From: CAZJHX01 sp964545715
Lineage (GTDB): Bacteria; Myxococcota_A; UBA9042; GCA-2863065
NCBI GenBank assembly: GCA_964545715.1
Contig: CAZJHX010000033.1
Coordinates: forward strand, 8,486 to 72,485
DNA length: 64,000 nucleotides
Reading direction: 5' to 3'
Position numbers and translations under genes: made by a program
Part shown: positions 34,553 through 42,800 of the stretch, piece by piece
Layout: each line of letters starts with the position of its first letter
Position numbering within the stretch: position 1 is the stretch's first letter
Notes under the pieces: generated by a model
What the model was told of the DNA's origin: nothing
What the model saw: only the letters and a program-made list of their open reading frames with translations
Database searches by the model: none

Positions 34553-35566
34553 GTGACAGACGGTAAGACCAGTCCGGGATTGGACGCACAGCTGCATGCG
34601 CTGGAGGAGCTCATCTACCTGGTGGCCGAAGGCGGACCGGCCGCGGCGGCGGAGCTTGAGACGGGGCATGAGACCATCGACGCGATCGGGGCCGGTATCC
34701 GCATGCTCGCCGACGACCTGGCCTACCGCAACCGGCAGATCGCGGAACAGGCGGAGAGGCTGAAGGCACACGCCGTCGAGACCGATCGGCTAAACGAGGC
34801 GCTGGCGCGCTCAAACAAGGAGCTGGCGGCCTTTGCCCACACCGCCTCGCACGACCTCCGGGAGCCGCTGCGCAAGGTAACGGCTTTCGGCGATCTCCTG
34901 GTCGAGGACTACGCAGCTGAGCTGCCTGCTGAGGCCGCCGACTTCGTGCGCCGGATGCAGAGCGCCAGCAGACGAATGTCGCGGCTGATCACCGCCCTCA
35001 TGGCCTACTCGCAGGTCGGTCGAGCCCAGCCCGGATGGGAGATGGTGGACCTGGGCGTCATCGCCGGCGAGGTCGTGAACGATCTGTCGGTAGTGATCAG
35101 CGAGCGCAACGCGACCGTGGAGGTCGGCGTGCTCCCGGTCGTCGAGGGCAACTCAGACCTGCTGCGCCAGCTGCTGCAGAATCTGGTCTCCAACGGCTTG
35201 AAGTTTCATCGGCCGTCCGTCCCGCCCGTGGTGCGGGTAACAGCCGGAGCGCCGCGGGACGCAAAAAATGTGCGGCCCCTTTCGGGCGCACCCACGGTCG
35301 AGCTGGTCGTCGCCGACGAAGGCCTCGGTCTGGACCCGCGGCACTTTGAGAGGGCCTTCCAACCCTTCCAGCGGCTGCATCCGCGAAACCCTTACGGCGG
35401 CTCAGGCATCGGATTGGCCACTTGCAGAAAAATAGTCGACTACCACCGTGGTACGCTCACCGTCCACAGTCAGTTGGAGCGCGGTACACAGTTCGTGGCA
35501 TCGCTGCCTGTGCGGCAACCACCGCCCCGGGGAGGCGACCTGAATGAAGCAGGGGGCTCAGCCTAA
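34553..35566 (+). CDS. Soluble histidine kinase
   Basis: 337 aa from GTG 34553. No membrane segment or classical sensor domain is seen. Residues 30-85 are a HAMP-like or coiled-coil region (AIGAGIRMLADDLAYRNRQIAEQAERLKAH). H100 lies in TASHDLREPLRKV, an H-box common in phytochrome-like kinases, and the ATPase domain has LLQNLVSNGLKFH, DEGLGLD and GSGIGLATCRK. It overlaps the receiver gene by 23 nt, so the pair is translationally coupled. The signal is unknown and may come through an unseen partner. Confidence 0.9.
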   Translation: MTDGKTSPGLDAQLHALEELIYLVAEGGPAAAAELETGHETIDAIGAGIRMLADDLAYRNRQIAEQAERLKAHAVETDRLNEALARSNKELAAFAHTASHDLREPLRKVTAFGDLLVEDYAAELPAEAADFVRRMQSASRRMSRLITALMAYSQVGRAQPGWEMVDLGVIAGEVVNDLSVVISERNATVEVGVLPVVEGNSDLLRQLLQNLVSNGLKFHRPSVPPVVRVTAGAPRDAKNVRPLSGAPTVELVVADEGLGLDPRHFERAFQPFQRLHPRNPYGGSGIGLATCRKIVDYHRGTLTVHSQLERGTQFVASLPVRQPPPRGGDLNEAGGSA

Positions 35567-35969
35567 CACTCTGATTCTCATGGCGGATGACGACGAAGAG
35601 GACCGGTACCTGGCGACCCGCGCTTTTCGCGACTACACCGACCGGATCACCCTCGACACCGTGGAAAACGGCCAGGAGCTTCTAGAGTACCTGCGGCGTG
35701 AAGGTCAGTACGCCGAGAAGCGCCGCCCCGATGTCGTGCTGTTGGATCTCCACATGCCGAATGTGGACGGGTTTGAGGCGATGTCTCTAATCCAGGCGGA
35801 CAAGAGCCTGCGCTCCATCCCCCTGGTTGTGCTGGCGTCGTCCGAGACCGACCGCAACCTCGCGCGCTGCTATGACCTCGGCGCCAACCTGTACATCGTC
35901 AAGCCCGTGACGTATGAAAGACTCTCCAGGGTGGTGGACGCACTGGACCGAGAGAATACGGGGATCTAG
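35544..35969 (+). CDS. Rcp1-type single-domain response regulator
   Basis: 141 aa. ADDDEEDRYLATRAF, VVLLDLHMPNVDG (phosphoacceptor Asp), VLASSETDRN and IVKPVTYERL are the receiver signatures in the longer form seen with phytochrome-type kinases. There is no output domain, so it acts through protein contacts. It overlaps the kinase gene, its likely phosphodonor. Confidence 0.92.
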   Translation: MKQGAQPNTLILMADDDEEDRYLATRAFRDYTDRITLDTVENGQELLEYLRREGQYAEKRRPDVVLLDLHMPNVDGFEAMSLIQADKSLRSIPLVVLASSETDRNLARCYDLGANLYIVKPVTYERLSRVVDALDRENTGI

Positions 35970-35974
35970 ACACC

Positions 35975-36379
35975 ATGTCGGTTGTGCGCACGGCCAAAAG
36001 CCGTTTGTGCGAGTTCGAGCTACACGACGATGGCGTGGTCCATCAGAATTACGTGACTGTGAACACCGTCGTCGAGCTGGCGGACTCCATTGAGACATTC
36101 GAGACGTTCCGTAAGCTGACGGACGGCGCTCCCGCGCTGCTCCTTGCCGACATCACCAACGTCAAATCCGCGACGGCTGAGGCCCGCGCCTACGCGGAGA
36201 CCGAGGAGTTCGCCGCCGCCGTCCAGGCCCTGGCTATGGTCACGGGCAGCATGTTCGGGCGGGTGGTCGGCAACTTCTTCATGCGCGTGAACAAGCCCAA
36301 GTTCCCGACGCGGCTGTTCAACGAGCGCGCCAAGGCGCTGGAGTGGCTGCATACACACCGCGAGAGCGCGGCCGCCTGA
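35975..36379 (+). CDS. STAS/SpoIIAA-like protein
   Basis: 134 aa. The alternation of strands and helices (ADSIETFETFRKLTDGAPALLLADITNV...MVTGSMFGRVVGNFFMRV...FPTRLFNERAKALEWL) resembles the SpoIIAA-like/STAS group that gives phospho-switch proteins. The family call is from pattern only. Five bp after the receiver gene, so probably in the same operon, perhaps as an output partner. Confidence 0.6.
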   Translation: MSVVRTAKSRLCEFELHDDGVVHQNYVTVNTVVELADSIETFETFRKLTDGAPALLLADITNVKSATAEARAYAETEEFAAAVQALAMVTGSMFGRVVGNFFMRVNKPKFPTRLFNERAKALEWLHTHRESAAA

Positions 36380-36385
36380 CACCAC

Positions 36386-36709
36386 TCACTGTGCGGCCTC
36401 CGCGGCGCGGGCAGCCTCACCGGGCTCCGCCTCACGCAGCCGCCTATCGAACACAAACGGACCGAAGGGCAGGACGGAGGACACGATTCCGCCCAGCAGG
36501 CGCATGACCGGCCAGCTGTGAGCCAGGTACATGACCATCAGCGCGCCGATATACAAAATCCACAACAAGCCGTGCGTCAGGCCCACCCACAGCACAGCGG
36601 ACGGCATGTCCATCATGTACTTGAGCGGCATCGCCACACCCAACAACAGCAAAAACGACGTCCCCTCGGCATAGCCGATGAAGCGCAGACGACTGTACCC
36701 GCTACCGAT
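36386..36709 (-). CDS. DUF3817 membrane protein, non-standard start
   Basis: 107 aa if read from ATC 36709. The DUF3817 signature runs through the frame: YSRLRFIGYAEGTSFLLLLG, AMPLKYMMDMPSAV, then two or three membrane segments ending GIVSSVLPFGPFVFDRRL. No ATG, GTG or TTG lies in frame before TTG 36652, which would cut away the conserved EGTSF motif. GGGAGG at 36721-36716 sits 6 nt before ATC 36709 and 3 nt before ATT 36712, so one of these is the likely start. A base error cannot be excluded. Convergent with the STAS-like gene. Confidence 0.75.
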   Translation of the reverse strand: MGSGYSRLRFIGYAEGTSFLLLLGVAMPLKYMMDMPSAVLWVGLTHGLLWILYIGALMVMYLAHSWPVMRLLGGIVSSVLPFGPFVFDRRLREAEPGEAARAAEAAQ

Positions 36710-36790
36710 AATTAGCCTCCCGTGAGTAATGCACCCGTAATGCCGAGCGTGCCCTCAACCGGCGGGCGGAGCAAGACCGCCGCCCCGGTT

Positions 36791-36819
36791 TTGACAGGCA
36801 GACGCGCCGACCGCATGCT
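36791..36819 (+). promoter_or_regulatory. Possible sigma-70-type promoter
   Basis: TTGACA at 36791-36796 matches the -35 consensus. CATGCT lies 17 bp later, a poor -10 element. It is about 7 bp upstream of the adenylate cyclase GTG start, so any transcript would be nearly leaderless. Confidence 0.25.
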
Positions 36820-36825
36820 CGCGAG

Positions 36826-38073
36826 GTGACCAGCAACGGTAGGAAGCGGCTCGTAGGCGAGAGCGCTATCGCAGACGCCCGCCAGCGCCACGAGGTGTGG
36901 ATCGCCCGCATCATTCTGGCATTCTGCGCCTTCGGATTGGTGGTCATCTGGCAGACGCACGAGCAGGTCGGCCACACGACGACGGCGTCCATTACGGCGC
37001 TGGTGGTCGGCATGATGACCTACTACAGCTGGCTGATGTGGCGCCTCACGACAGGCACCATGCCGCCTCAGTTGCGGTGGTTCAATGTGGTCCTGGAGCT
37101 CTTTGGCGTACTGGCAGCGATTTTGATCGACGCCCAGGTCACACCAGCCTTCGGGTTGGGCGGAGTCCCAAGCTACACGCTGTTTCTGACGGTCGCCGTG
37201 AACTCGGTGCGGCTGGACGCCCGCCTGTGCCTTTTCGCAGGCGCCGTCGCCGCGCTGGGGTACGGCCTGGTGGCGACCATTGTCTACGAACCGGGAGCCA
37301 TGCCGCTGTATCAGCGCCCGCCGTTTCTAGCAGGGCGCGCGGTGCTTCTACTGCTGACCGGCGTCCTCTGCGCGCTGGCCGCAAGGGCGCTTCGACAGGT
37401 GCTGGTCCGCGCGGTGGAGCAGGCCGAAGAGCGACTGCGCGTGCGCACGGCCTTTGGCGCATACGTAGCCGAGCAGGTCGTCGATCGGGTGCTGGCGGGC
37501 GACCTCAGACCGCGCACCGAGCGCCGCCGGATCTCCGTGGTCTTTCTGGACATCCGCGGCTTCACGCGACTGTCCGAGCGCATGGATCCGGAGCAGCTGC
37601 TGTCGCGCCTGAACATCGCGTTGGAGGCCTTCTCCGGCGCCGTAGACGCCGAGGGCGGCATCGTGAACAAGTATCTGGGTGACGGGCTGATGGCGATCTT
37701 CGGCGCACCTGAGGATCACACCGACCACGCCGCGCGCGCATGCCGGGCCGCGTCAGCCTGCGTCGCGGCGGCCACCGACCTGGCGACCTCCGGCCGCTTC
37801 CCGGACCTGGCCATCGGCGTCGGGGTGCACACCGGCGAGGTCGTCGTCGGCGACATCGGCGGCACCGGCCATCGCGAGTACACGGCCATCGGCGACGTGG
37901 TGAACGTGGCGTCGCGCGTGGAGAGCGCCAACAAAGAGCTGGGTACGACCGCCCTGATCACCCGCGAGGTCTACGGCGAGACCGGGGACCTTGTTAAAGT
38001 CCGAGAGTTGTCGCCGATCGCGGTGCGAAACCGGGCCGAGCCGGTGCATGTCTTCGAATTGCTCGGCGCCTGA
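36826..38073 (+). CDS. Class III adenylate/guanylate cyclase
   Basis: 415 aa from GTG 36826. Five or six membrane segments occupy about 25-190. A short coiled linker follows. The catalytic domain starts near 235: VVFLDIRGFTRLSERM holds the first metal-binding Asp, IVNKYLGDGLMAIFGAPEDH the second, and GHREYTAIGDVVNVASRVES the Asn/Arg transition-state residues. It makes cAMP or cGMP from ATP or GTP; the six-helix N-terminus resembles other membrane-bound bacterial cyclases. It stands alone, convergent with the YbjQ-like gene. Confidence 0.93.
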   Translation: MTSNGRKRLVGESAIADARQRHEVWIARIILAFCAFGLVVIWQTHEQVGHTTTASITALVVGMMTYYSWLMWRLTTGTMPPQLRWFNVVLELFGVLAAILIDAQVTPAFGLGGVPSYTLFLTVAVNSVRLDARLCLFAGAVAALGYGLVATIVYEPGAMPLYQRPPFLAGRAVLLLLTGVLCALAARALRQVLVRAVEQAEERLRVRTAFGAYVAEQVVDRVLAGDLRPRTERRRISVVFLDIRGFTRLSERMDPEQLLSRLNIALEAFSGAVDAEGGIVNKYLGDGLMAIFGAPEDHTDHAARACRAASACVAAATDLATSGRFPDLAIGVGVHTGEVVVGDIGGTGHREYTAIGDVVNVASRVESANKELGTTALITREVYGETGDLVKVRELSPIAVRNRAEPVHVFELLGA

Positions 38074-38083
38074 ACAGTCGCCC

Positions 38084-38467
38084 TCAGGTAGCGGGCTCCA
38101 GGACAACCGCGGTGCCGTAGGCCAACAGCTCGGCGGCGCCGCCCAGGACCATAGACGTGGTGAAGCGCACGCCGACCACGGCGTTGGCCCCCCTCCCGAC
38201 GGCTTGCTCTACCATGCGATCGACGGCCTGCTCCCGCGACTCCGCTAGCAGCTTGGTGTACTCGGCGATCTCACCACCGACGATGCTGCGAAAGACCGCC
38301 ATGATGTCTTTGCCCAGATGGCGCGCGCGGATCGTGTTTCCGCGCACCAGCCCCAGCGACCTGACGACTGCGCGCCCGGAGACGACGTCCGCCGTGCACA
38401 GCAGCACGTCGTGGCGAAAGCCGGTGACGGCCCCCCCGGCGCTGCGAATAAGTGCCTGCTCGGTCAT
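38084..38467 (-). CDS. YbjQ/heavy-metal-binding-like protein
   Basis: 127 aa from ATG 38467, overlapping the anti-sigma stop (ATGA). The order GFRHDVLLCTADVVSGRAVVRSLGLVRGNTIRARHLGKDIMAVFRSIVGGEIAEYTKLLAESREQAVDRM, then GANAVVGVRFTTS, matches the YbjQ (DUF74) family, which forms pentameric beta barrels of unknown role. It is the last gene of the sigma/anti-sigma operon and may be a target of the same stress response. Confidence 0.85.
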   Translation of the reverse strand: MTEQALIRSAGGAVTGFRHDVLLCTADVVSGRAVVRSLGLVRGNTIRARHLGKDIMAVFRSIVGGEIAEYTKLLAESREQAVDRMVEQAVGRGANAVVGVRFTTSMVLGGAAELLAYGTAVVLEPAT

Positions 38468-38910
38468 CGGTCCACCTCCTTGTAGGCGTCCTTTCCGGCG
38501 TCGCGGATCCGCCCGAACACCAGCATGCTCATCAGCACGGCCAGCCCGCCACCGACCAGGGTGGAGCCCAGCTTCACGATGGTCGGGATGGTCATGTCGA
38601 TCCAATACATCCGGATGCCAAAGCCCATGAGCATCAGCGCGCCCACCAATATGGCCAGCAGCGCCACCGTGGTGATCGTGCGCTCCGCCTGCCGCGGCCT
38701 GGGCGGCGCGATCCGGGCGGTGCTGCGCAGCCGAGCCGCCAGCGCGTCCGTCGCAACCTTGATCAGGCCGAAGTCCCGCAGCTCCGCGGCGCAGTCCGCA
38801 CAACCCAACACGTGGGCGTCCAGCTCCTGCTGCTCGGGCCCGTCGATCATCTTGTCCGTCGCTTTCATCACCAGCACCTCAAAGCGCTCGTGTAGTGCGT
38901 CCGCGGTCAT
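38464..38910 (-). CDS. Zinc-finger anti-sigma factor
   Basis: 148 aa. H33-x3-C37-x2-C40 (AHVLGCADCAAEL) is the zf-HC2 zinc motif of ZAS anti-sigma factors. Two membrane segments lie near 80-100 and 110-130. It overlaps the sigma gene by 4 nt (ATGA) and the next gene by 4 nt. It should hold the sigma factor inactive until an envelope or redox signal releases it. Confidence 0.9.
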   Translation of the reverse strand: MTADALHERFEVLVMKATDKMIDGPEQQELDAHVLGCADCAAELRDFGLIKVATDALAARLRSTARIAPPRPRQAERTITTVALLAILVGALMLMGFGIRMYWIDMTIPTIVKLGSTLVGGGLAVLMSMLVFGRIRDAGKDAYKEVDR

Positions 38911-39428
38911 GCCGCACCTCCTCGCCAGGCGTCGCCATGGCGCTCGACCAGAATCTCTCGCAGCCGCTTTCGCGCGCGGTAAAGCCGGCTCATGATCGTC
39001 CCCAACGGGCGCTGCACGGCATACGCCATCTCCTCGTAGCTCAGGTCCTGAAAGTGGCGCAGCTCGATCATCTCGCGCAGGTCGTCAGGCAGCTCGTCGA
39101 TCGCTTGCAAGATGGCCCGCGCCCGCTCCGCCGCCAGGGCGTCGTCCTCGGCCGTCGCGCGCCGCGCGGTGTCGTTGCCGAGCAGCGCGGCCGCATCAGC
39201 GCGACGCTTTCGTCCCGCCAGCCGGTCCAGGCAGTGGTTCTTCAGGATGCGATAAAACCAGGGATAGAACGGCCGCCGCCGGTCGTAGCGATGCGCCTTG
39301 TCCAGCGCACGGCGCGCCGCCTCCTGACACGCGTCGTGCGACTCGTCGGCGTCGCCGAGCCACCGAAACGCCGCCACATAAGCGCGCCGCAGGGCCTCCT
39401 GATCGAGCTGGGGTAGTGTTTTTCTCAT
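38907..39428 (-). CDS. ECF-family RNA polymerase sigma factor
   Basis: 173 aa. Region 2 is visible in DACQEAARRALDKAHRYDRRRPFYPWFYRILKNHCLDRL, and region 4 in LPDDLREMIELRHFQDLSYEEMAYAVQRPLGTIMSRLYRARKRLREIL. This is the usual two-domain ECF layout. It begins the operon sigma, anti-sigma, YbjQ-like, a conventional stress-response module. Confidence 0.95.
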   Translation of the reverse strand: MRKTLPQLDQEALRRAYVAAFRWLGDADESHDACQEAARRALDKAHRYDRRRPFYPWFYRILKNHCLDRLAGRKRRADAAALLGNDTARRATAEDDALAAERARAILQAIDELPDDLREMIELRHFQDLSYEEMAYAVQRPLGTIMSRLYRARKRLREILVERHGDAWRGGAA

Positions 39429-39546
39429 ACCGTCTACAAAGCTCTACCCGGCAGCGGGCTTTTTATTCTCATGCCGAGTCGACTCATCGCCGTTTGGCGC
39501 CGCCTCCGCGGAATCTAAACACGCCGCCACGTGTATGGTCTTTAAT

Positions 39547-39786
39547 ATGCGCACTATTAAGACCCTGCTCGTTGCCGTGACGCTGCTGACCGCGTCCACG
39601 GCGTTCTCCTTGACTCCGCCCCCCGCCCGCGACGTCGATTTCGACAAGCTTGATGAGGTCACTGTCGAGCGTTTAGAACCCGACGCCATCACGCTGCGCT
39701 GGCTGCAGGAGCGGGCGGCCGAGAGCCTCATCCGTATTCGCGTGGGCTACGTGCCCGAGATCGTGCGGTCCGCCGCGGACATCTGA
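39547..39786 (+). CDS. Small exported protein
   Basis: 79 aa from ATG 39547; ATG 39535 in the same frame would add four residues. A signal peptide ends at LTASTAFS. The remaining 55 residues are acidic (RDVDFDKLDEVTVERLEPDAITLRWL) with no recognised motif. It is divergent from the ECF sigma gene across about 118 bp. Possibly a small secreted regulator; role unknown. Confidence 0.6.
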   Translation: MRTIKTLLVAVTLLTASTAFSLTPPPARDVDFDKLDEVTVERLEPDAITLRWLQERAAESLIRIRVGYVPEIVRSAADI

Positions 39787-39846
39787 GCCGAGAAAACGCC
39801 TACAGCTGCGTGATAAGCTCCTGCCCACCTGGACATGGAGGGCCGG

Positions 39847-42800
39847 ATGGCAGGTCGCAGAGGACTCATTGCGCTTTTGGTTTTTGCGAAGGTCGGGATG
39901 ATCGGCTGTGGAGACTCCAGCGACGACCCGCCGCCCGCCGGCGACGACGTCACCGATAGCGGCAGCAGCGATGACGACACCACAGACGGCACCACGGCTG
40001 ACACCGGCGATGATACGGGCGACGCGACGTCGGACACCACCGGCGACGACACCGGCGACACCGGCACCGACACCGACGACACCGACGGCACCGACGGCAC
40101 CGATACCACCGAGGATACCGGGGAGACCACCGGGCCGGTCGAGCCGCCCGAGACCTGCGACTCCGACATCGACTGCGCCGCCGCCGCCATGGTGTGCGAC
40201 CCGCTGACCGAGACCTGCGTGCAGTGCTTGTTCGAAAGTGACTGCGACGACTTCGAGCATTGCGTGGACCGCGCGTGCCTACCATTTACCCAGTGCCAGA
40301 ACTCGCTGGATTGCGTCGACCTCACGGACCAGCCGATCTGCGACAAGGTCCTGGGTGAGTGCGTGCAGTGCCTGGGTGAGGAGGACTGTGAGGACTCGCA
40401 GCATTGCGTGGACCAGGGCTGCGTGGACTACACCAACTGCGTGAGCTCCAAAGACTGCGAGGACGCGGTCTGCGACAAGGCGCTGGGCGAGTGCGTGGAC
40501 TGTCTGGAGGACACGGACTGCGCTGACGACCAGGTGTGCATCCAGGCCGTATGTGAGACCTCCCTGGCGTGCGACAGCGACCTGGACTGCCTGGATCTGA
40601 ACATGCTGTGCGACAAGGTCGCGGGCACCTGCGCGGCGTGCTTGGTGAACGCGGACTGCCCGTCGGTCTACTTCTGCCAGGGCGGCCAATGCCTGCTGGA
40701 TGTGTGCGTGACCGGCCAGTCGGCGTGCCAGGACAACGCGGTGGTCGCGTGCAACGAGCAGGGCAGCGGCTTCGACGCCCCGGCCCCGTGCGCCGTCCAG
40801 CAGACCTGCGCTGTCGATGGCGCCGTGGCCGCGTGCCAGGACTGGGCCTGCCAGCCTGGTCCCGAGTACTGCCAGGACAACGCCGTGCTGGCGTGCGCGG
40901 AGGACGGCTTATCGGTGGTGGCGCTGACCCAGTGCGGTGAGGCGGCGCTGTGCCTGGCCGGCGGCTGTGTGGACATTATCTGCGAGCCGACCGCCGTGTT
41001 CTGCGCCGAGGATCAAAGCTGGATGGGCACATGCTCGGCGGACGGCACGTCGTTTGAGACCGCGGACTGCCAGCAGGGCACCTGGTGCAGCGAGGAGGCC
41101 GAGGCCGAGTGCGTGGCCTGGGTGTGCCAGCCCGACAAGCCGGTGTGCGACGGCAACACGGCTACGGCCTGCAACGCGGCGGGGTCCGGGTTCGCGGATC
41201 CGGCCACCGAGTGCGGCGAGCAGGTGTGCGAGGCCGGCCTGTGCCAGGACAAGGTGTGCGAGCCGGACACGATCTTCTGCGGAGACGGACAGGTGCTGAA
41301 GTGCTCGGCCGGCGGCGCGAGCTCGACCCTGGTCGTCCCGTGTGGCGCGTCGGAGTATTGCGACGCGGACGCCACGCCTGCGGGCGCCGCCTGTGCGCCT
41401 CAGGTGTGCCAGCCGGGTGCGGCGCTGTGCGTCGAAAACGTGGCGTCCATGTGCGACGACCTGGGCTCCGGACCGCTGGGGGACGGACAGGACTGCGGGG
41501 ACGACCTGTGCGTCGGAGGCGAGTGCAAGAGCGTGGTTTGTGTGCCGGGCAGCGCTTACTGCGTGGGTGACCTGGCCCTGCAATGCGACGCGACGGGCAC
41601 CCTGCCCAAGATGCAAAAGACGTGTCCGCCCGGCGAGTGCGCGGACGGTGACTGCCTGAACGGTCTACTGGCCTGGTGGCCGCTGGACGAGGCCGCGGGG
41701 GACGTGGCCAACGACATGGTCGGCGGCTTTGACGGGGCGGTTGCCGAGGGCACGTGGGGCGAGGGGCGGGTCGGCGGCGCGCTGCACCAGAACACGGTTG
41801 AGGCGCACGTGGACGCGGGCGATGTGCTCAACGACCTGGCGCTGCCGATCACGATCAGCGCCTGGGTGCGGCTCAAGGCCGGCGGCGCAGGCGGCGGGCA
41901 TGTCCTATCGACGGACACGGCAAGCGACCACTACGCGGGCGCGTGGCTGAGCGTGCGCGAGACCAAGATCGTGATCTCATACGGCGACGGCGGAGCGCCC
42001 GGGCTGAGCTCGATTCGCGCCAAAGCGTCGGCCGGCGTCCCCGCAGACGTCTGGATGCACCTGGCGGCCGTCATCGAGGGCCCGACACAGATGACGATCT
42101 ACATCGACGGCGAGGACCAGGGCGGAGTCTACAGCGGCTCCGGGGACCAGATGGTTCACACCGAGGCGCCGCTGTGGTTGGGCAAATGGTTCAAGCCGAG
42201 CTTTATCGCGCTCCAGGGCGCCTTGGACGACGTGCGACTGTACGACACGGCGCTGAGCAAAACCCAGATACAAGCGATGATCGGCGGGTCGTGTCCGGCC
42301 GAGGCTACCAGCGCATGCAGCGACGGACAGGCGTGCACCTTTGGCGACACGTGCGTCGGCGGGGAGTGCGCCGCCGGCACCCTGGACCGCCTACCCAAGA
42401 CCGCGTGGGCCCAAGCCGGCAACGCCGCTGACAGCTGCAACGTGAACGGCGCGCTGGCGCCCGACGGCGACTCCGCGGGGCTGGACTACACACTGGGCGG
42501 CTTTACGACCATCGGCGGGGTGCAGGTCGCCGGTTGCGTCGGGCTGGACTTCGGCGCCTCGCGTCCACTGAAATCCGTGCTGCTCAAGGCCGGGCGTGTG
42601 TCGTCGGCGTGCGGCGGGGCGTGCGTGCCGGATATTGAGAAGGGCTGCGGCACGGACCCGAAAACCGAAGTCTTCTACGGCGTCGCAGTGGAGGAGTTCA
42701 CGCACGCGGCCACGCTGTTCATCGAGGCGGGGGCACCCAGCATCTATCCCGTGGCGATCGAGGCGGACGCGCGCTACGTCGTGGTATGCCGCGGCAACGG

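Noticed and set aside
36702..37013. Minus-strand frames covering the cyclase start
   Set aside because: They run antisense to the cyclase, end just before the DUF3817 ribosome binding site and show no protein features.
39450..39475. Short hairpin CCCG-GCAG-CGGG followed by CTTTTTATT
   Set aside because: A four-base stem is too weak for a convincing terminator, and it lies between divergent genes.
39510..39535. GGAAT...CGTG spacing like an ECF sigma promoter before the small exported gene
   Set aside because: The gap between elements is 14 bp, too short for a usual ECF promoter, and the match is loose.
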